This document shows, in pieces, positions 41,812 to 49,772 of a DNA stretch of 64,000 bases. The notes under the pieces were generated by a model. It was not told the origin of the DNA. It searched no databases and saw nothing but the letters and a program-made list of their open reading frames with translations. Position 1 is the stretch's first letter. Every line of letters starts with the position of its first letter. The position numbers and the translations under genes were made by a program. Location of the stretch: the NCBI RefSeq assembly GCF_937425535.1, contig NZ_OW485601.1:301001-365000 (forward strand). The letters run 5' to 3'. The DNA is from Rhodovastum atsumiense (GTDB lineage: Bacteria > Pseudomonadota > Alphaproteobacteria > Acetobacterales > Acetobacteraceae).

Positions 41812-42088
41812 GCCGATGACACCCCCCCTTTCCCCGGCTCCCCTTTCCACGACACCGTCCGTCGAGGAACGGCGCCGGCAAATCGTCGCCGAGGTCATCG
41901 CCGCGGCCCGGCCGGACGTGCAGCGGGATGGTGGCGACATCGAACTGGTCGAGATCGCCGGCGACCGGGTCCGCGTCCGACTGACAGGTACCTGCATCGG
42001 CTGCGCCATGGCCGGCCACACGCTCGGCGCCTTGCGCCGCCGGCTGGTGCAGGCCCTGGGCGAGCCGGTGCGCGTCCTGCCCGGCTGA
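41798..42088 (+). CDS. Small NifU C-terminal-type iron-sulfur scaffold
   Basis: The 96-residue protein is essentially one NifU/Nfu domain: VIAAARPDVQRDGGDIELVEI then VRLTGTCIGCAMAGHTLGALRRRL, where CIGC is the cluster-binding CxxC. It would assemble or pass on 4Fe-4S clusters for the nitrogenase or its scaffold. The ATG at 41798 overlaps the end of vnfX by 14 bases; ATG 41816 is an alternative start. It closes the vnfENX run. Confidence 0.85.
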   Translation: MNWPEPMTPPLSPAPLSTTPSVEERRRQIVAEVIAAARPDVQRDGGDIELVEIAGDRVRVRLTGTCIGCAMAGHTLGALRRRLVQALGEPVRVLPG

Positions 42089-42356
42089 CAGCCACCGACC
42101 GGAAAACGACGCTCTTCCTTGCCATCCTGCTGCGGCGGAGCGCAGGCACCCCGCCCGGAACCGCTTTCGCCGGCAGCCAGGCAGGGCGGCGAACCGGACC
42201 GGGGCTGGCAGTCATGGAAAAGAAGGGGTGTCGCTATTCCCATTCGGATATCGCGCCACTATGGCATACCCCCCCTTTCATTCCAAGTGGGGGATTCCCG
42301 CCCCGACAACCATCGCGATGCGGGGATCGATCAGGGGGCCTAGCGGGGCGACAGGA

Positions 42357-43682
42357 TTACCCGGCAGCGTCCCAGGGAGCTGCGCTTCGAACCTGGATCC
42401 AGACGGGATTGTTCACCGACCGGTCGATGGCCGCAAGCAGGGCCAGCATGCCGCCATAGCCCGCCAGGGGCAGGCTGCGCTCATGATTGATCTCCAACCA
42501 TGGAATGCCGGCCTTCATGGCAACGAACTGGCTGTTGGCGCCGCCGAGCACGATGTCGGCTTCCCCCCGCCGCAACAAGGCATCCATGTCCTCGGCCTGC
42601 CATCCGTCGAACCGGGGTGTCGCCGTGCCGACCAGTTCGGTGACCTTTCTCCGGTCATCCTCGCTGGTTTTGCCGATCGCGGTGCCACTGACCACCATGC
42701 CGATCTCCTTGAGCATGCATGCCACCGACCACGTCTTCGCGCCGCCGCACAGTAGCATCGCCCGCCTGCCTGCCAGGCGGATGCGGTACCGGCCCAGCAC
42801 TTCGGCAATGCGACGTTCTTCCCGCGCGATCAGTGCTTCCGCCCGATGCGGCAGGTCACGGGGGACACCGCGTTCCACCAGCAGGTGCGACAGCTGCCGC
42901 AAGGTGGCAGCGATGTTGCCGGTGCCGTGGAAGCTGCCGTCGATGCAGGGAATGCCGAAATCGGCGTGCATCCGTTCCGCCAGATGCGCCAGCCCCTGCG
43001 AACACAGCAGCACCGCCGCCCGCGCCCGATGCGCCATGGCGATGTCATGCAGCCGGCCGTCACCGGTCAGGCTCGCCAGCACACGAATTCCCAACTGCGC
43101 GAGCAAGGGGCGAATCTGCGCCAGCTCATCCGCCAGATTGAACTCTCCGATCAGGACAATGTCGGCCTCCATGCAGCGATCGGGCTCGGCCGTGCCGATG
43201 ACATGCTCCATCAGGATTTCGGCGGCCCGATGCACGCCATAGGGCCGGCTGCCGGCAAAGCCGGGAACATCGACCGGAATCACCGGCCGGCCCCACCGAC
43301 GCGTCGCGTCCCGGCACACCGGCACGATGTCATCGCCGATCATCGCCGGCAGGCAGGTCTGATAGACGAAGACGGCCGGCGGATCGTGCCGGGCAATGAG
43401 CGCATCGATCGCCCGTGCCAGCTTCCGCTCGCCGCCGGCAATGGTGTCCCGCTCGGTAAACCCGGTCGTGAAGCTGACGCGATGCATTCGCGGGCCAGAG
43501 GAAAAGGTTGGACGAAACTGCCAGGACCCTGCCTCGCAGGAAGCCGGTCCATGCACCAGATGCGCCACATCGGCAATCGGCTGCAGCGCCATCTTGGCAC
43601 CGCGGAAAGCGCAGCCGCTCTGCCCCCGACCGGGGATGCGCCGGCAGCCACATCTTCGCGGGCCGGTCTCTGTCGCGCTCAT
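42357..43682 (-). CDS. Second NifE-like protein (nitrogenase component 1 family)
   Basis: The 441-residue product is a diverged NifE paralogue. It keeps a cysteine triad at C24 (SGCAFRGAK), C49 (GPASCEAGSW) and C110 (YQTCLPAMIGDD), plus a CGC near the start. Later blocks such as ADIVLIGEFNLADELAQI, LLCSQGLAHLAERM and VPW-type endings (GIPWLEINHERSLPLAGYGG) follow NifE order. VnfE already exists in the window, so this copy probably has another role. No NifN-like partner or reductase lies beside it. Start choice is uncertain (ATG 43682, or upstream GTGs to 43739). A sigma-54 promoter lies upstream. Confidence 0.83.
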   Translation of the reverse strand: MSATETGPRRCGCRRIPGRGQSGCAFRGAKMALQPIADVAHLVHGPASCEAGSWQFRPTFSSGPRMHRVSFTTGFTERDTIAGGERKLARAIDALIARHDPPAVFVYQTCLPAMIGDDIVPVCRDATRRWGRPVIPVDVPGFAGSRPYGVHRAAEILMEHVIGTAEPDRCMEADIVLIGEFNLADELAQIRPLLAQLGIRVLASLTGDGRLHDIAMAHRARAAVLLCSQGLAHLAERMHADFGIPCIDGSFHGTGNIAATLRQLSHLLVERGVPRDLPHRAEALIAREERRIAEVLGRYRIRLAGRRAMLLCGGAKTWSVACMLKEIGMVVSGTAIGKTSEDDRRKVTELVGTATPRFDGWQAEDMDALLRRGEADIVLGGANSQFVAMKAGIPWLEINHERSLPLAGYGGMLALLAAIDRSVNNPVWIQVRSAAPWDAAG

Positions 43683-43776
43683 GGGCCTGCGACCTGGCAG
43701 TACGGGCACATCTCGCTGCTCTCCTTGCTGATCGTCCACGCCTATGCGCGCTCATGCATCGAAGCAGGCAGCATCT

Positions 43777-43792
43777 TGCAACGTCCGGGCCA
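43777..43792 (-). promoter_or_regulatory. Sigma-54 promoter of the NifE-like gene
   Basis: TGGCCCGGACGTTGCA on the minus strand differs from consensus at one base (C for A in TGGCAC) and has GG and GC ten bases apart. It lies back to back with the next promoter, ten bases away. Confidence 0.72.
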
Positions 43793-43802
43793 GGCTGAAG
43801 CA

Positions 43803-43818
43803 TGGTACGTCGCTTGCA
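43803..43818 (+). promoter_or_regulatory. Sigma-54 promoter of the leader ORF and DUF2478-DUF364 gene
   Basis: TGGTACGTCGCTTGCA has one change from consensus (T for C in TGGCAC), a perfect TTGCA and correct spacing. Transcription should start near 43829, 36 bases before the 32-codon leader ORF. Confidence 0.75.
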
Positions 43819-43864
43819 TTTCCGGTATCATCTGCTGCGGTGGCGAGCATCAGGGAGCGCAACG

Positions 43865-43963
43865 ATGAACCTGCCCACCCTCTTTCCGTTGCCAACCGGG
43901 CCGTTCGCCGGCACGGGCCGTTCGTGCCGACCGGTCACCTCAGTGTCAGCACCCGCGCGATGA
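43865..43963 (+). CDS. 32-residue leader ORF coupled to the DUF2478-DUF364 gene
   Basis: The ATG at 43865 follows a good AGGGAG at a seven-base distance. The ORF encodes a short proline- and serine-rich basic peptide with one cysteine. Its TGA overlaps the next gene's ATG in ATGA, and that gene has no ribosome-binding site of its own, so translation of the leader should drive it. Whether the peptide has a function or only sets coupling is unknown. Confidence 0.55.
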   Translation: MNLPTLFPLPTGPFAGTGRSCRPVTSVSAPAR

Positions 43964-45213
43964 CCAATGTCATTGCCGGATACGCGCGTCCGGGTCCTGG
44001 TGCCGCGCGGGTGGCAGACCCCGCGACAACGGCCTTGGAAGCGGCGCGGTTGCCGTGGATCCGGCCGGGTGTCGTGGTACACGATCCGGCTGAGCTCGTG
44101 GATGATCTCCTTGCCGAGTTTGCCCTCGGCCTGCGCAGCCGCGGCTTCAACGTCGTCGGCTGCGTCCAGGACAATAATCGCGGCTCACTGCACAAAAGCC
44201 TCGGCTGCGCGCCCCGGATCGAGTACCGGGACCTCGGGACCGGCAGGACGCTCAAGGTCGACCGGCCCGGCGCGGTCGCGTATCTCCGCCAGGCGATGCA
44301 CGAGAAGGCGGACCTTCTCGTCATGAGCCACTTCGCCGCCTGCGCGGAGGCAACGGGAAGCGTCGGTGTCAACTTCGGATCCGATGTCACCTGCGGAATG
44401 CCGCTGCTGACCTCGATTGCCTGGCAATGCATCCAGCGATGGCATAGCTACGCGCGCCAGGACGGGGCGATGATCTCGCCGGATCTCGCCTCGCTCTGGG
44501 CCTGGTGGGGGCCGGAACGGCTATATCGCGACCTTGTGCTCGGGGTCACGGAAGCGCCTGTGCGGCGGATCGTCTGCGGCCCGCGCTGGCTCATGGTCGA
44601 AGGACCAGCCGGCGTCGGGCTCGCTGGCCTGCCATGCCATCCGCAGGAATTGCGGCCGCGCCTGCCACGCCTGGCGCGACGCAGCCTGCGCGAGCTCGCC
44701 GCCATGGCCGAATCCTGGGATCCGCTGGAAACAGCGCTTGGGATCGCCGCCATCAATGCGCATTACAACCGATACGATCTGGTGGCGAAGGCCGGCAACG
44801 GCGTGAAGGCGTTCCGGCGGATCACCGGACGCGTGGTCGTGCTCGGGGCCTTTCCCGGGATCGAGGGCATCCTGCCGAACTGCGCCCTGCTGGAGCCCGA
44901 TCCCCGGCCGGGGCGGTTTCCCGTCACCGCCCTGGACACCTTGCTGCCGGGCTGCGGGGCCGCGGTGATCAATGCCTCGACGCTGGTGAACCGGACCCTG
45001 CCGCGCATCCTGCGGCTGGCGCGCAACCGCCCGGTCGCCCTGATCGGGCCGGGAACGCCGATGACGCCGCGGCTTTACGAGTACGGCCTCGAGGTCCTGG
45101 GCAGTCTGGTGGTCAGTGATCCGGACGGGCTCGCGGCTGCCGTGCAGGCCGGAGCCACGGCGCGCGAATTTTCCCAGTACGGCCGCTTCGTCCATCTCGC
45201 CCGCGCCGGCTGA
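43960..45213 (+). CDS. DUF2478 domain fused to a DUF4213/DUF364 putative heavy-metal-chelation domain
   Basis: The 417-residue protein has two parts. Residues about 30-170 resemble DUF2478 (VDDLLAEFALGLRSRGFNVVGCVQDN, ADLLVMSHFAACAEATG), a nucleotidase-like domain often found near molybdate transport genes. Residues about 195-410 match the DUF4213-DUF364 pair (SWDPLETALGIAAINAHYNR, then AAVINASTLVNRTLPRIL and LIGPGTPMTPRLYEYGLEVLGSLVVSD), predicted to chelate heavy metals. Several cysteines and histidines are available. Position between nitrogenase genes and a TonB system suggests handling of imported metal, perhaps vanadium. This function is inferred. Confidence 0.8.
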   Translation: MTNVIAGYARPGPGAARVADPATTALEAARLPWIRPGVVVHDPAELVDDLLAEFALGLRSRGFNVVGCVQDNNRGSLHKSLGCAPRIEYRDLGTGRTLKVDRPGAVAYLRQAMHEKADLLVMSHFAACAEATGSVGVNFGSDVTCGMPLLTSIAWQCIQRWHSYARQDGAMISPDLASLWAWWGPERLYRDLVLGVTEAPVRRIVCGPRWLMVEGPAGVGLAGLPCHPQELRPRLPRLARRSLRELAAMAESWDPLETALGIAAINAHYNRYDLVAKAGNGVKAFRRITGRVVVLGAFPGIEGILPNCALLEPDPRPGRFPVTALDTLLPGCGAAVINASTLVNRTLPRILRLARNRPVALIGPGTPMTPRLYEYGLEVLGSLVVSDPDGLAAAVQAGATAREFSQYGRFVHLARAG

Positions 45214-45297
45214 ATCGCCCCCCCGCGCCGCATCAAGGCTGGAACAGGATGCGACCGAGGCGTCGCGCCTTGCGCGAGAGGCGTTGGCAGATGCCGC

Positions 45298-45326
45298 TTC
45301 GTCATATATTTATAGTATATGACGAA
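45298..45326. promoter_or_regulatory. ModE-like molybdenum-box palindrome
   Basis: TTCGTCATATA and TATATGACGAA are perfect 11-base complements separated by seven bases. The layout (CG, then an alternating TATA-type arm, a 6-7-base spacer and the mirror arm) resembles the Mo-box bound by ModE-type regulators. It lies between the DUF364 gene and the TonB receptor and may make the uptake operon respond to molybdate. Confidence 0.6.
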
Positions 45327-45424
45327 TGTGAATCGTGGGGTGTGCCCCCCGATCGGGACTGGGTCGAAGGCATCCCCTGCTACAGGCAGCGAGGTTGGGG
45401 CTTGTACAATTTTGTGAGAATTCC

Positions 45425-45459
45425 TTGAGGCTCACCTCATGAAATGAGGTGAGCCTCAA
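45425..45459. terminator. Perfect 16-bp hairpin in the TonB-receptor leader
   Basis: TTGAGGCTCACCTCAT pairs perfectly with 45444-45459 around the triloop GAA. A run of five A follows on the plus strand, so it is not a clear intrinsic terminator in the receptor direction. It may end upstream transcription, or act in the leader RNA. Confidence 0.5.
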
Positions 45460-45749
45460 AAAGCATTGTACCATTGCGTGCAAACAAAGTTGCCGAACAA
45501 ATTATTCCAAATGCCACTTGACGCTTATTAAAATCTCGACATGATTCCCGTAATTCAGGCGTGCAAACCAATTTTGTTTTGCATTCCGGCAAAAATGGGC
45601 ACCGCGTTGAACCGGATCGGTGCAACGTGCCGGGATCGTTGACCGAGATTTCGCTGGTTGCTCGCAAACGGGTCGTGCGGAGGGGGCTGCCGTCATTGTC
45701 CAATCCCGAGCCGGCAGGACGTGCCGGCACGCCCGCCTGGAGCGCCGCG

Positions 45750-47930
45750 ATGGTTCCAAAGGTCCTTCTCTTTCCCGGCTCCGCCTTGCTGGGAGGGGTC
45801 ATTTTTGCCGCCCCGATGCTGGCCGTCGCCCCGGCCCACGCCGATGACGCCGAGGCAACCGTCGCCGTTCCGCCGGTCGTCGTCACCGGTCAGCGGACCG
45901 AGGCCGACGGCAGTGCTGCCGACGGTTACCGCAGTTCGAGCGCGACACTGGGGCCGCTGGGCAAGGCCCCGCTGCAGGACACGCCCTATTCGATCAACGT
46001 CACCCCGGGCGCACTGATCGAACGACAGGCGGCGCACACCCTCGCCGATGCGCTGAAGACCAACCCGACCGTGGCACCGCTGCTGAACGCCAACAGCGCC
46101 TTCACCATGTCACGCGTGATGGTCCGCGGCTTCACCGCCGCCGACCAGAACGAGCTGCGCGACGGCCTGGTCGACCGCAGCTTCACCCTGCCACCGATGG
46201 AAATCGTCGACCGGATCGAAGTGCTGAACGGCATGTCCGGCTTCCTCTACGGGTTCTCGGCCCCGGGCGGCCTGATCAACTACATCAGCAAGCGACCGAC
46301 GGAACAGACGCTCCTCGACCTCTCCAGCGGCGTCTACAATGGCAGCGTGGCCTATGTGCACGGCGATGCCGGTGGCCGGGTGCCCGGCACCGATGGACGG
46401 CTGGGCTACCGCTTCAATGCCTATCAGGAAGCAGGCAGCACCGTGATCGATGGCAGCCAGCAGCGCCGCAGCCTGGTGTCGCTGTCGCTGTCCTACGAAG
46501 TCCGACCCAACACGACGGTGTGGTTCGATGTCTGGCATCAGGACATGCAGACCAACGGCCTGCCGACCACGTTCGATGCGCCGAACGGCAACTGGTCGGG
46601 CACCGGCACCGCGGTGCCCTCGGCCTCGGCGTTCCGGGCCAACCGGCAATACGGCCAGGACTGGACCTTCAACAAATCCAGCAAGACGCTCGCGGGCGTC
46701 GGGCTTGATTCGAAGCTGAACGACATCTTCACCCTGCGCGCTGCCATGCGGTACGGCTACATGTGGCGCAAATATGCCTATGTCGATGCGATCCTGCAGG
46801 GCAACACCGGCAACTACCTGGAACGGGCCAATTTCGATTCGCAGCAGACCGAACGTACCGAATCCGCCTATGCGCTGATGGATGCCGCCTTCGACACCGG
46901 CCCGCTGCGCCACGAGGCCACCTTCGGCTACACCCATACCCGCTTCTTCTACGAACGCGCGCCGGAGGTCCAAAGCATCCTCGGCCTGTCGAACATCGAC
47001 AATCCGGTCAGCTTCGCCCAGCCCTCCGTCAGCTTCGCCCCCAACAACAACTTCCAGCGCGTGACGTGGGACAATTTCGTGGTCGCCGACCGGGTCTCGG
47101 TCGGCCCCTATGTCTCTCTGCTGCTCGGCGCCACGGCCGCGACGCTGCAGCAGAATGCCTGGGGCAGCGGCAGCGCCATCAGCACATCCAATTATCGCGC
47201 CCAGCAGGTCACCCCGAGCGTCGGCATCACAGTCAAGCCGATCCCGGAACTCTCGCTGTACGCGTCGTACATCCAGGGGCTGCAGGCCGGCGACAGCACC
47301 ACCAGCAGCGCCGCGGTGAACCGCAACCAGGTTCTCGCGCCGAGCGTCAGCAATCAGTACGAAGTCGGCGCCAAGACAACCATCGGGCGGCTGGGCATCA
47401 ACCTCGCGTTGTTCCGTATCGATAAGGTCAATGCCGAGATCGATCCCGCCGATAGCGTCTACAAGCAGGACGGGCGCGAGATCCACCAGGGCATCGAACT
47501 GGTGACGACCGGGCGTGTCAACGATTCCCTCGCCGTGGTCGGCGGCTTTACGCTGATGGATGCCTTCATCTCCAAGGCTTCGGCGGTGCCGGCCAGCGAA
47601 GGCAAGACCCCGATCAACGTACCGGAGCAGCAGGCCCGCCTCTACCTGGAATACACCGTGCCGGGCCTGCCCGACCTGACGCTGAGCGGCGGCATGAACT
47701 ATTACGGTAAGCGGCCGCTGGATACGCTCAACACCGCGTACCTGCCGGCGGCGACCACGTTCGATGCCGGCCTGCGCTACAGCCCCGAAATCGCCGGTCA
47801 TCGCGTCAGCGCCACGCTGAATGCCTTCAACCTCTTCGACCGCTCCTACTGGATGTATTACCGCAGTGGCGACGGGCTGCTGCTCGGCGCGGGCCGCACC
47901 ATCACCTTCACGCTGAAGGCCTCGCTGTGA
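45750..47930 (+). CDS. TonB-dependent outer-membrane receptor, siderophore-type
   Basis: From ATG 45750 the 726-residue protein has a signal peptide ending AHA-DD and a likely TonB box (PPVVVTGQR). A plug domain (about 70-190, with DTPYSINVTPGALIERQ and MVRGFTAADQNELRDGL) and a 22-strand barrel end in FTLKASL. It resembles FhuA/FoxA-like receptors for ferric hydroxamates or other metal chelates. It should move a metal complex into the periplasm using the TonB-ExbBD encoded nearby. The frame to 45561 would place the signal peptide internally and was rejected. It overlaps the permease gene. Confidence 0.9.
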   Translation: MVPKVLLFPGSALLGGVIFAAPMLAVAPAHADDAEATVAVPPVVVTGQRTEADGSAADGYRSSSATLGPLGKAPLQDTPYSINVTPGALIERQAAHTLADALKTNPTVAPLLNANSAFTMSRVMVRGFTAADQNELRDGLVDRSFTLPPMEIVDRIEVLNGMSGFLYGFSAPGGLINYISKRPTEQTLLDLSSGVYNGSVAYVHGDAGGRVPGTDGRLGYRFNAYQEAGSTVIDGSQQRRSLVSLSLSYEVRPNTTVWFDVWHQDMQTNGLPTTFDAPNGNWSGTGTAVPSASAFRANRQYGQDWTFNKSSKTLAGVGLDSKLNDIFTLRAAMRYGYMWRKYAYVDAILQGNTGNYLERANFDSQQTERTESAYALMDAAFDTGPLRHEATFGYTHTRFFYERAPEVQSILGLSNIDNPVSFAQPSVSFAPNNNFQRVTWDNFVVADRVSVGPYVSLLLGATAATLQQNAWGSGSAISTSNYRAQQVTPSVGITVKPIPELSLYASYIQGLQAGDSTTSSAAVNRNQVLAPSVSNQYEVGAKTTIGRLGINLALFRIDKVNAEIDPADSVYKQDGREIHQGIELVTTGRVNDSLAVVGGFTLMDAFISKASAVPASEGKTPINVPEQQARLYLEYTVPGLPDLTLSGGMNYYGKRPLDTLNTAYLPAATTFDAGLRYSPEIAGHRVSATLNAFNLFDRSYWMYYRSGDGLLLGAGRTITFTLKASL

Positions 47931-48973
47931 GCCTCCCTGCCCTCACCACGCCACGCACCGGGACCGTGGTGAAGGCGGTGCTGCTGTTTGGGCTGCTGCC
48001 TCTGCTGGTGGCATTCCTGTCGCTGCTGATCGGGCGTTACCCGCTTGCACCGGATGCGGTGCTGACCGCGCTGGGCCGGCATCTGTTCGGGTCAGGCCAG
48101 ACCACGCCGGATGCGGCCGAGGTGGTGGTGGTCACCATCCGGCTGCCGCGGATCGCCGCGGCGCTGCTGGTCGGGGCGGCGCTGGCAACCGCGGGAGCGG
48201 CATTCCAGGGCATCTTCCGCAATCCGCTGGTCTCCCCGGATATTCTCGGCGTCGCGGCGGGGGCCGGATTCGGGGCGGCGCTGGCGATCCTGCTCGGGGC
48301 GGGGCCGGTGGGGATCCAGGCGGCAGCCTTTGGCGGCGGGTTGCTGGCGGTGACAACGACCTGGTTGATCACCCGCTGGCACGCCGGCGAAGGTGATGCG
48401 GTGCTGGTGCTGATCCTCGCCGGGGTCATCGTCGGCACGGTGTTCTCGGCGCTGATAGCGCTGGTGAAGTTCGTGGCCGATCCCAACAACGTCCTGCCTG
48501 TCATCACCTTTTGGTTGATGGGCAGCCTGGCGGCAGTCAGCGGGCGTGACCTGCTGGCGGCAGGGCTGCCGGTCGGCGCCGGGCTGGCATGTCTCCTGCT
48601 GCTGCGCTGGCGGCTGAACCTGCTGGCATTCGGCGACGAGGAAGCCCGGGCGCTGGGCGTGGAAGTGGAACGGCTGCGCTTCGCTGTGGTGGTCGGCGCC
48701 ACGCTGATGACCGCGGCGGCGGTGGCCATCAGCGGCGTGATCGGGTTGGTCGGGCTGGTGGTGCCACACGTGACGCGATTGCTGGTGGGACCGGACCATC
48801 GGGTGCTGCTGCCCGCGGCCGCGGTGATGGGCGGCACCTTCCTGTTGCTGGTCGACGACGTCGCGCGCAGCCTGGTCGCTGCGGAGATCCCGCTCGGCAT
48901 CCTGACCTCCCTGATCGGGGCCCCCTTCTTCCTGTCGTTGCTGGGCCGTGCCCGCAACGGGGGAGCAGCCTGA
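47927..48973 (+). CDS. FecCD-type ABC permease for metal chelates
   Basis: The 348-residue protein starts at a GTG overlapping the receptor stop (GTGA). It has about nine membrane segments and family motifs RLPRIAAALLVGAALATAGAAFQGIFRNPLVSPDILG in outline, and GEEARALGV-like FGDEEARALGVEVERLR in the ATPase-contacting loop, with GLVVPHVTRLLVGPDHR later. It forms the inner-membrane channel with the following ATPase and binding protein. The tight overlaps imply one operon. Confidence 0.92.
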   Translation: MSLPALTTPRTGTVVKAVLLFGLLPLLVAFLSLLIGRYPLAPDAVLTALGRHLFGSGQTTPDAAEVVVVTIRLPRIAAALLVGAALATAGAAFQGIFRNPLVSPDILGVAAGAGFGAALAILLGAGPVGIQAAAFGGGLLAVTTTWLITRWHAGEGDAVLVLILAGVIVGTVFSALIALVKFVADPNNVLPVITFWLMGSLAAVSGRDLLAAGLPVGAGLACLLLLRWRLNLLAFGDEEARALGVEVERLRFAVVVGATLMTAAAVAISGVIGLVGLVVPHVTRLLVGPDHRVLLPAAAVMGGTFLLLVDDVARSLVAAEIPLGILTSLIGAPFFLSLLGRARNGGAA

Positions 48974-48974
48974 C

Positions 48975-49772
48975 ATGTCCGCCCCCTTGCTGTCGGTGGA
49001 AGGACTGACCTGCGGCTACCGGGGAAAGGCGGTCACAGCGGCGGCCACCTTCTCGGTCGCGGCCGAGGAATGGCTGTTCCTGCTGGGACCGAATGGCGCA
49101 GGCAAGACCACGCTGTTCAAGACCATCCTGCGACTCTTGCCCCCGCTGGGCGGGCGCATCCGCCTCGGCGGCGAGGATGTCGCGTCATGGCCGGCCCGCC
49201 GCTTCGCCGCCCGTGTCGGCTACGTGCCGCAGGCGCACCGCCCCCCTTTTCCGTTTCGCGTGCACGAGGTGGTCGCGATGGGACGGGCCGCGCATCTCGG
49301 TCCCTTTGCCACGCCCGGCGCGCGCGACCGTACCATCGCCGAGCAGGTGCTGGCCGATCTCGGCATCCATGGCCTGCGCAACGCGGCCTATACCACGCTC
49401 AGCGGCGGTGAACGGCAGTTGGTGCTGATCGCCCGGGCCCTGGCGCAGGAGCCGATGGTGCTGGTCATGGACGAGCCCACGGCCAATCTCGATTTCGGCA
49501 ACCAGATCCGCGTGCTGGCGCATGTGCAGACCCTGGTGGCGCGCACCGGCCTCGGCGTGCTGATGACGAGCCACGATCCCAACCAGGCATTGCTGCACGC
49601 GCATCGGGTCGCCGCCCTCGGGCGGGACGGCCGGTTGCAGGTTGGCTCGGCCTCGGAGATCGTGACCCGCACCTGGCTGCGGCGCACCTACGACGTCGAT
49701 GTCTCCGTGGCCGAGTTGCCGCGTGCCGACGGCACGGTCGCGCGGCTTTGTGTTCCGATGACGACGCCATGA
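48975..49772 (+). CDS. ABC transporter ATP-binding protein for metal chelates
   Basis: The 265-residue ATPase has GPNGAGKTT (Walker A), TLSGGERQL (signature) and MVLVMDEPTANLD (Walker B), as in FepC/BtuD partners of FecCD permeases. ATG 48975 is next to the permease stop. Its stop overlaps the binding-protein start in ATGA. It would power import of the chelate recognised by that protein. Confidence 0.92.
   Translation: MSAPLLSVEGLTCGYRGKAVTAAATFSVAAEEWLFLLGPNGAGKTTLFKTILRLLPPLGGRIRLGGEDVASWPARRFAARVGYVPQAHRPPFPFRVHEVVAMGRAAHLGPFATPGARDRTIAEQVLADLGIHGLRNAAYTTLSGGERQLVLIARALAQEPMVLVMDEPTANLDFGNQIRVLAHVQTLVARTGLGVLMTSHDPNQALLHAHRVAALGRDGRLQVGSASEIVTRTWLRRTYDVDVSVAELPRADGTVARLCVPMTTP

Larger units (their letters stand above)
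45214..45749. promoter_or_regulatory. Control region of the TonB-receptor operon
   Basis: These 536 bases contain the ModE-like palindrome, a 16-bp hairpin and two GTAC boxes (45404-45407 and 45468-45471) on either side of the hairpin. A TTGACG at 45518 with ATGATT 17 bases on may be a weak housekeeping promoter. No sigma-54 site was found here. The receptor frame is open back to 45561, but the signal peptide starts at 45750. Confidence 0.6.

Noticed and set aside
40042-42243. 733-codon minus-strand frame opposite vnfN, vnfX and the NifU-like gene
   Set aside because: Same reasons: complete overlap with real genes and random-looking composition.
45327-45560. Molybdenum-cofactor or cobalamin riboswitch in the receptor leader
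   Set aside because: No conserved core could be recognised by eye; only a simple hairpin is clear. A covariance-model search would decide.
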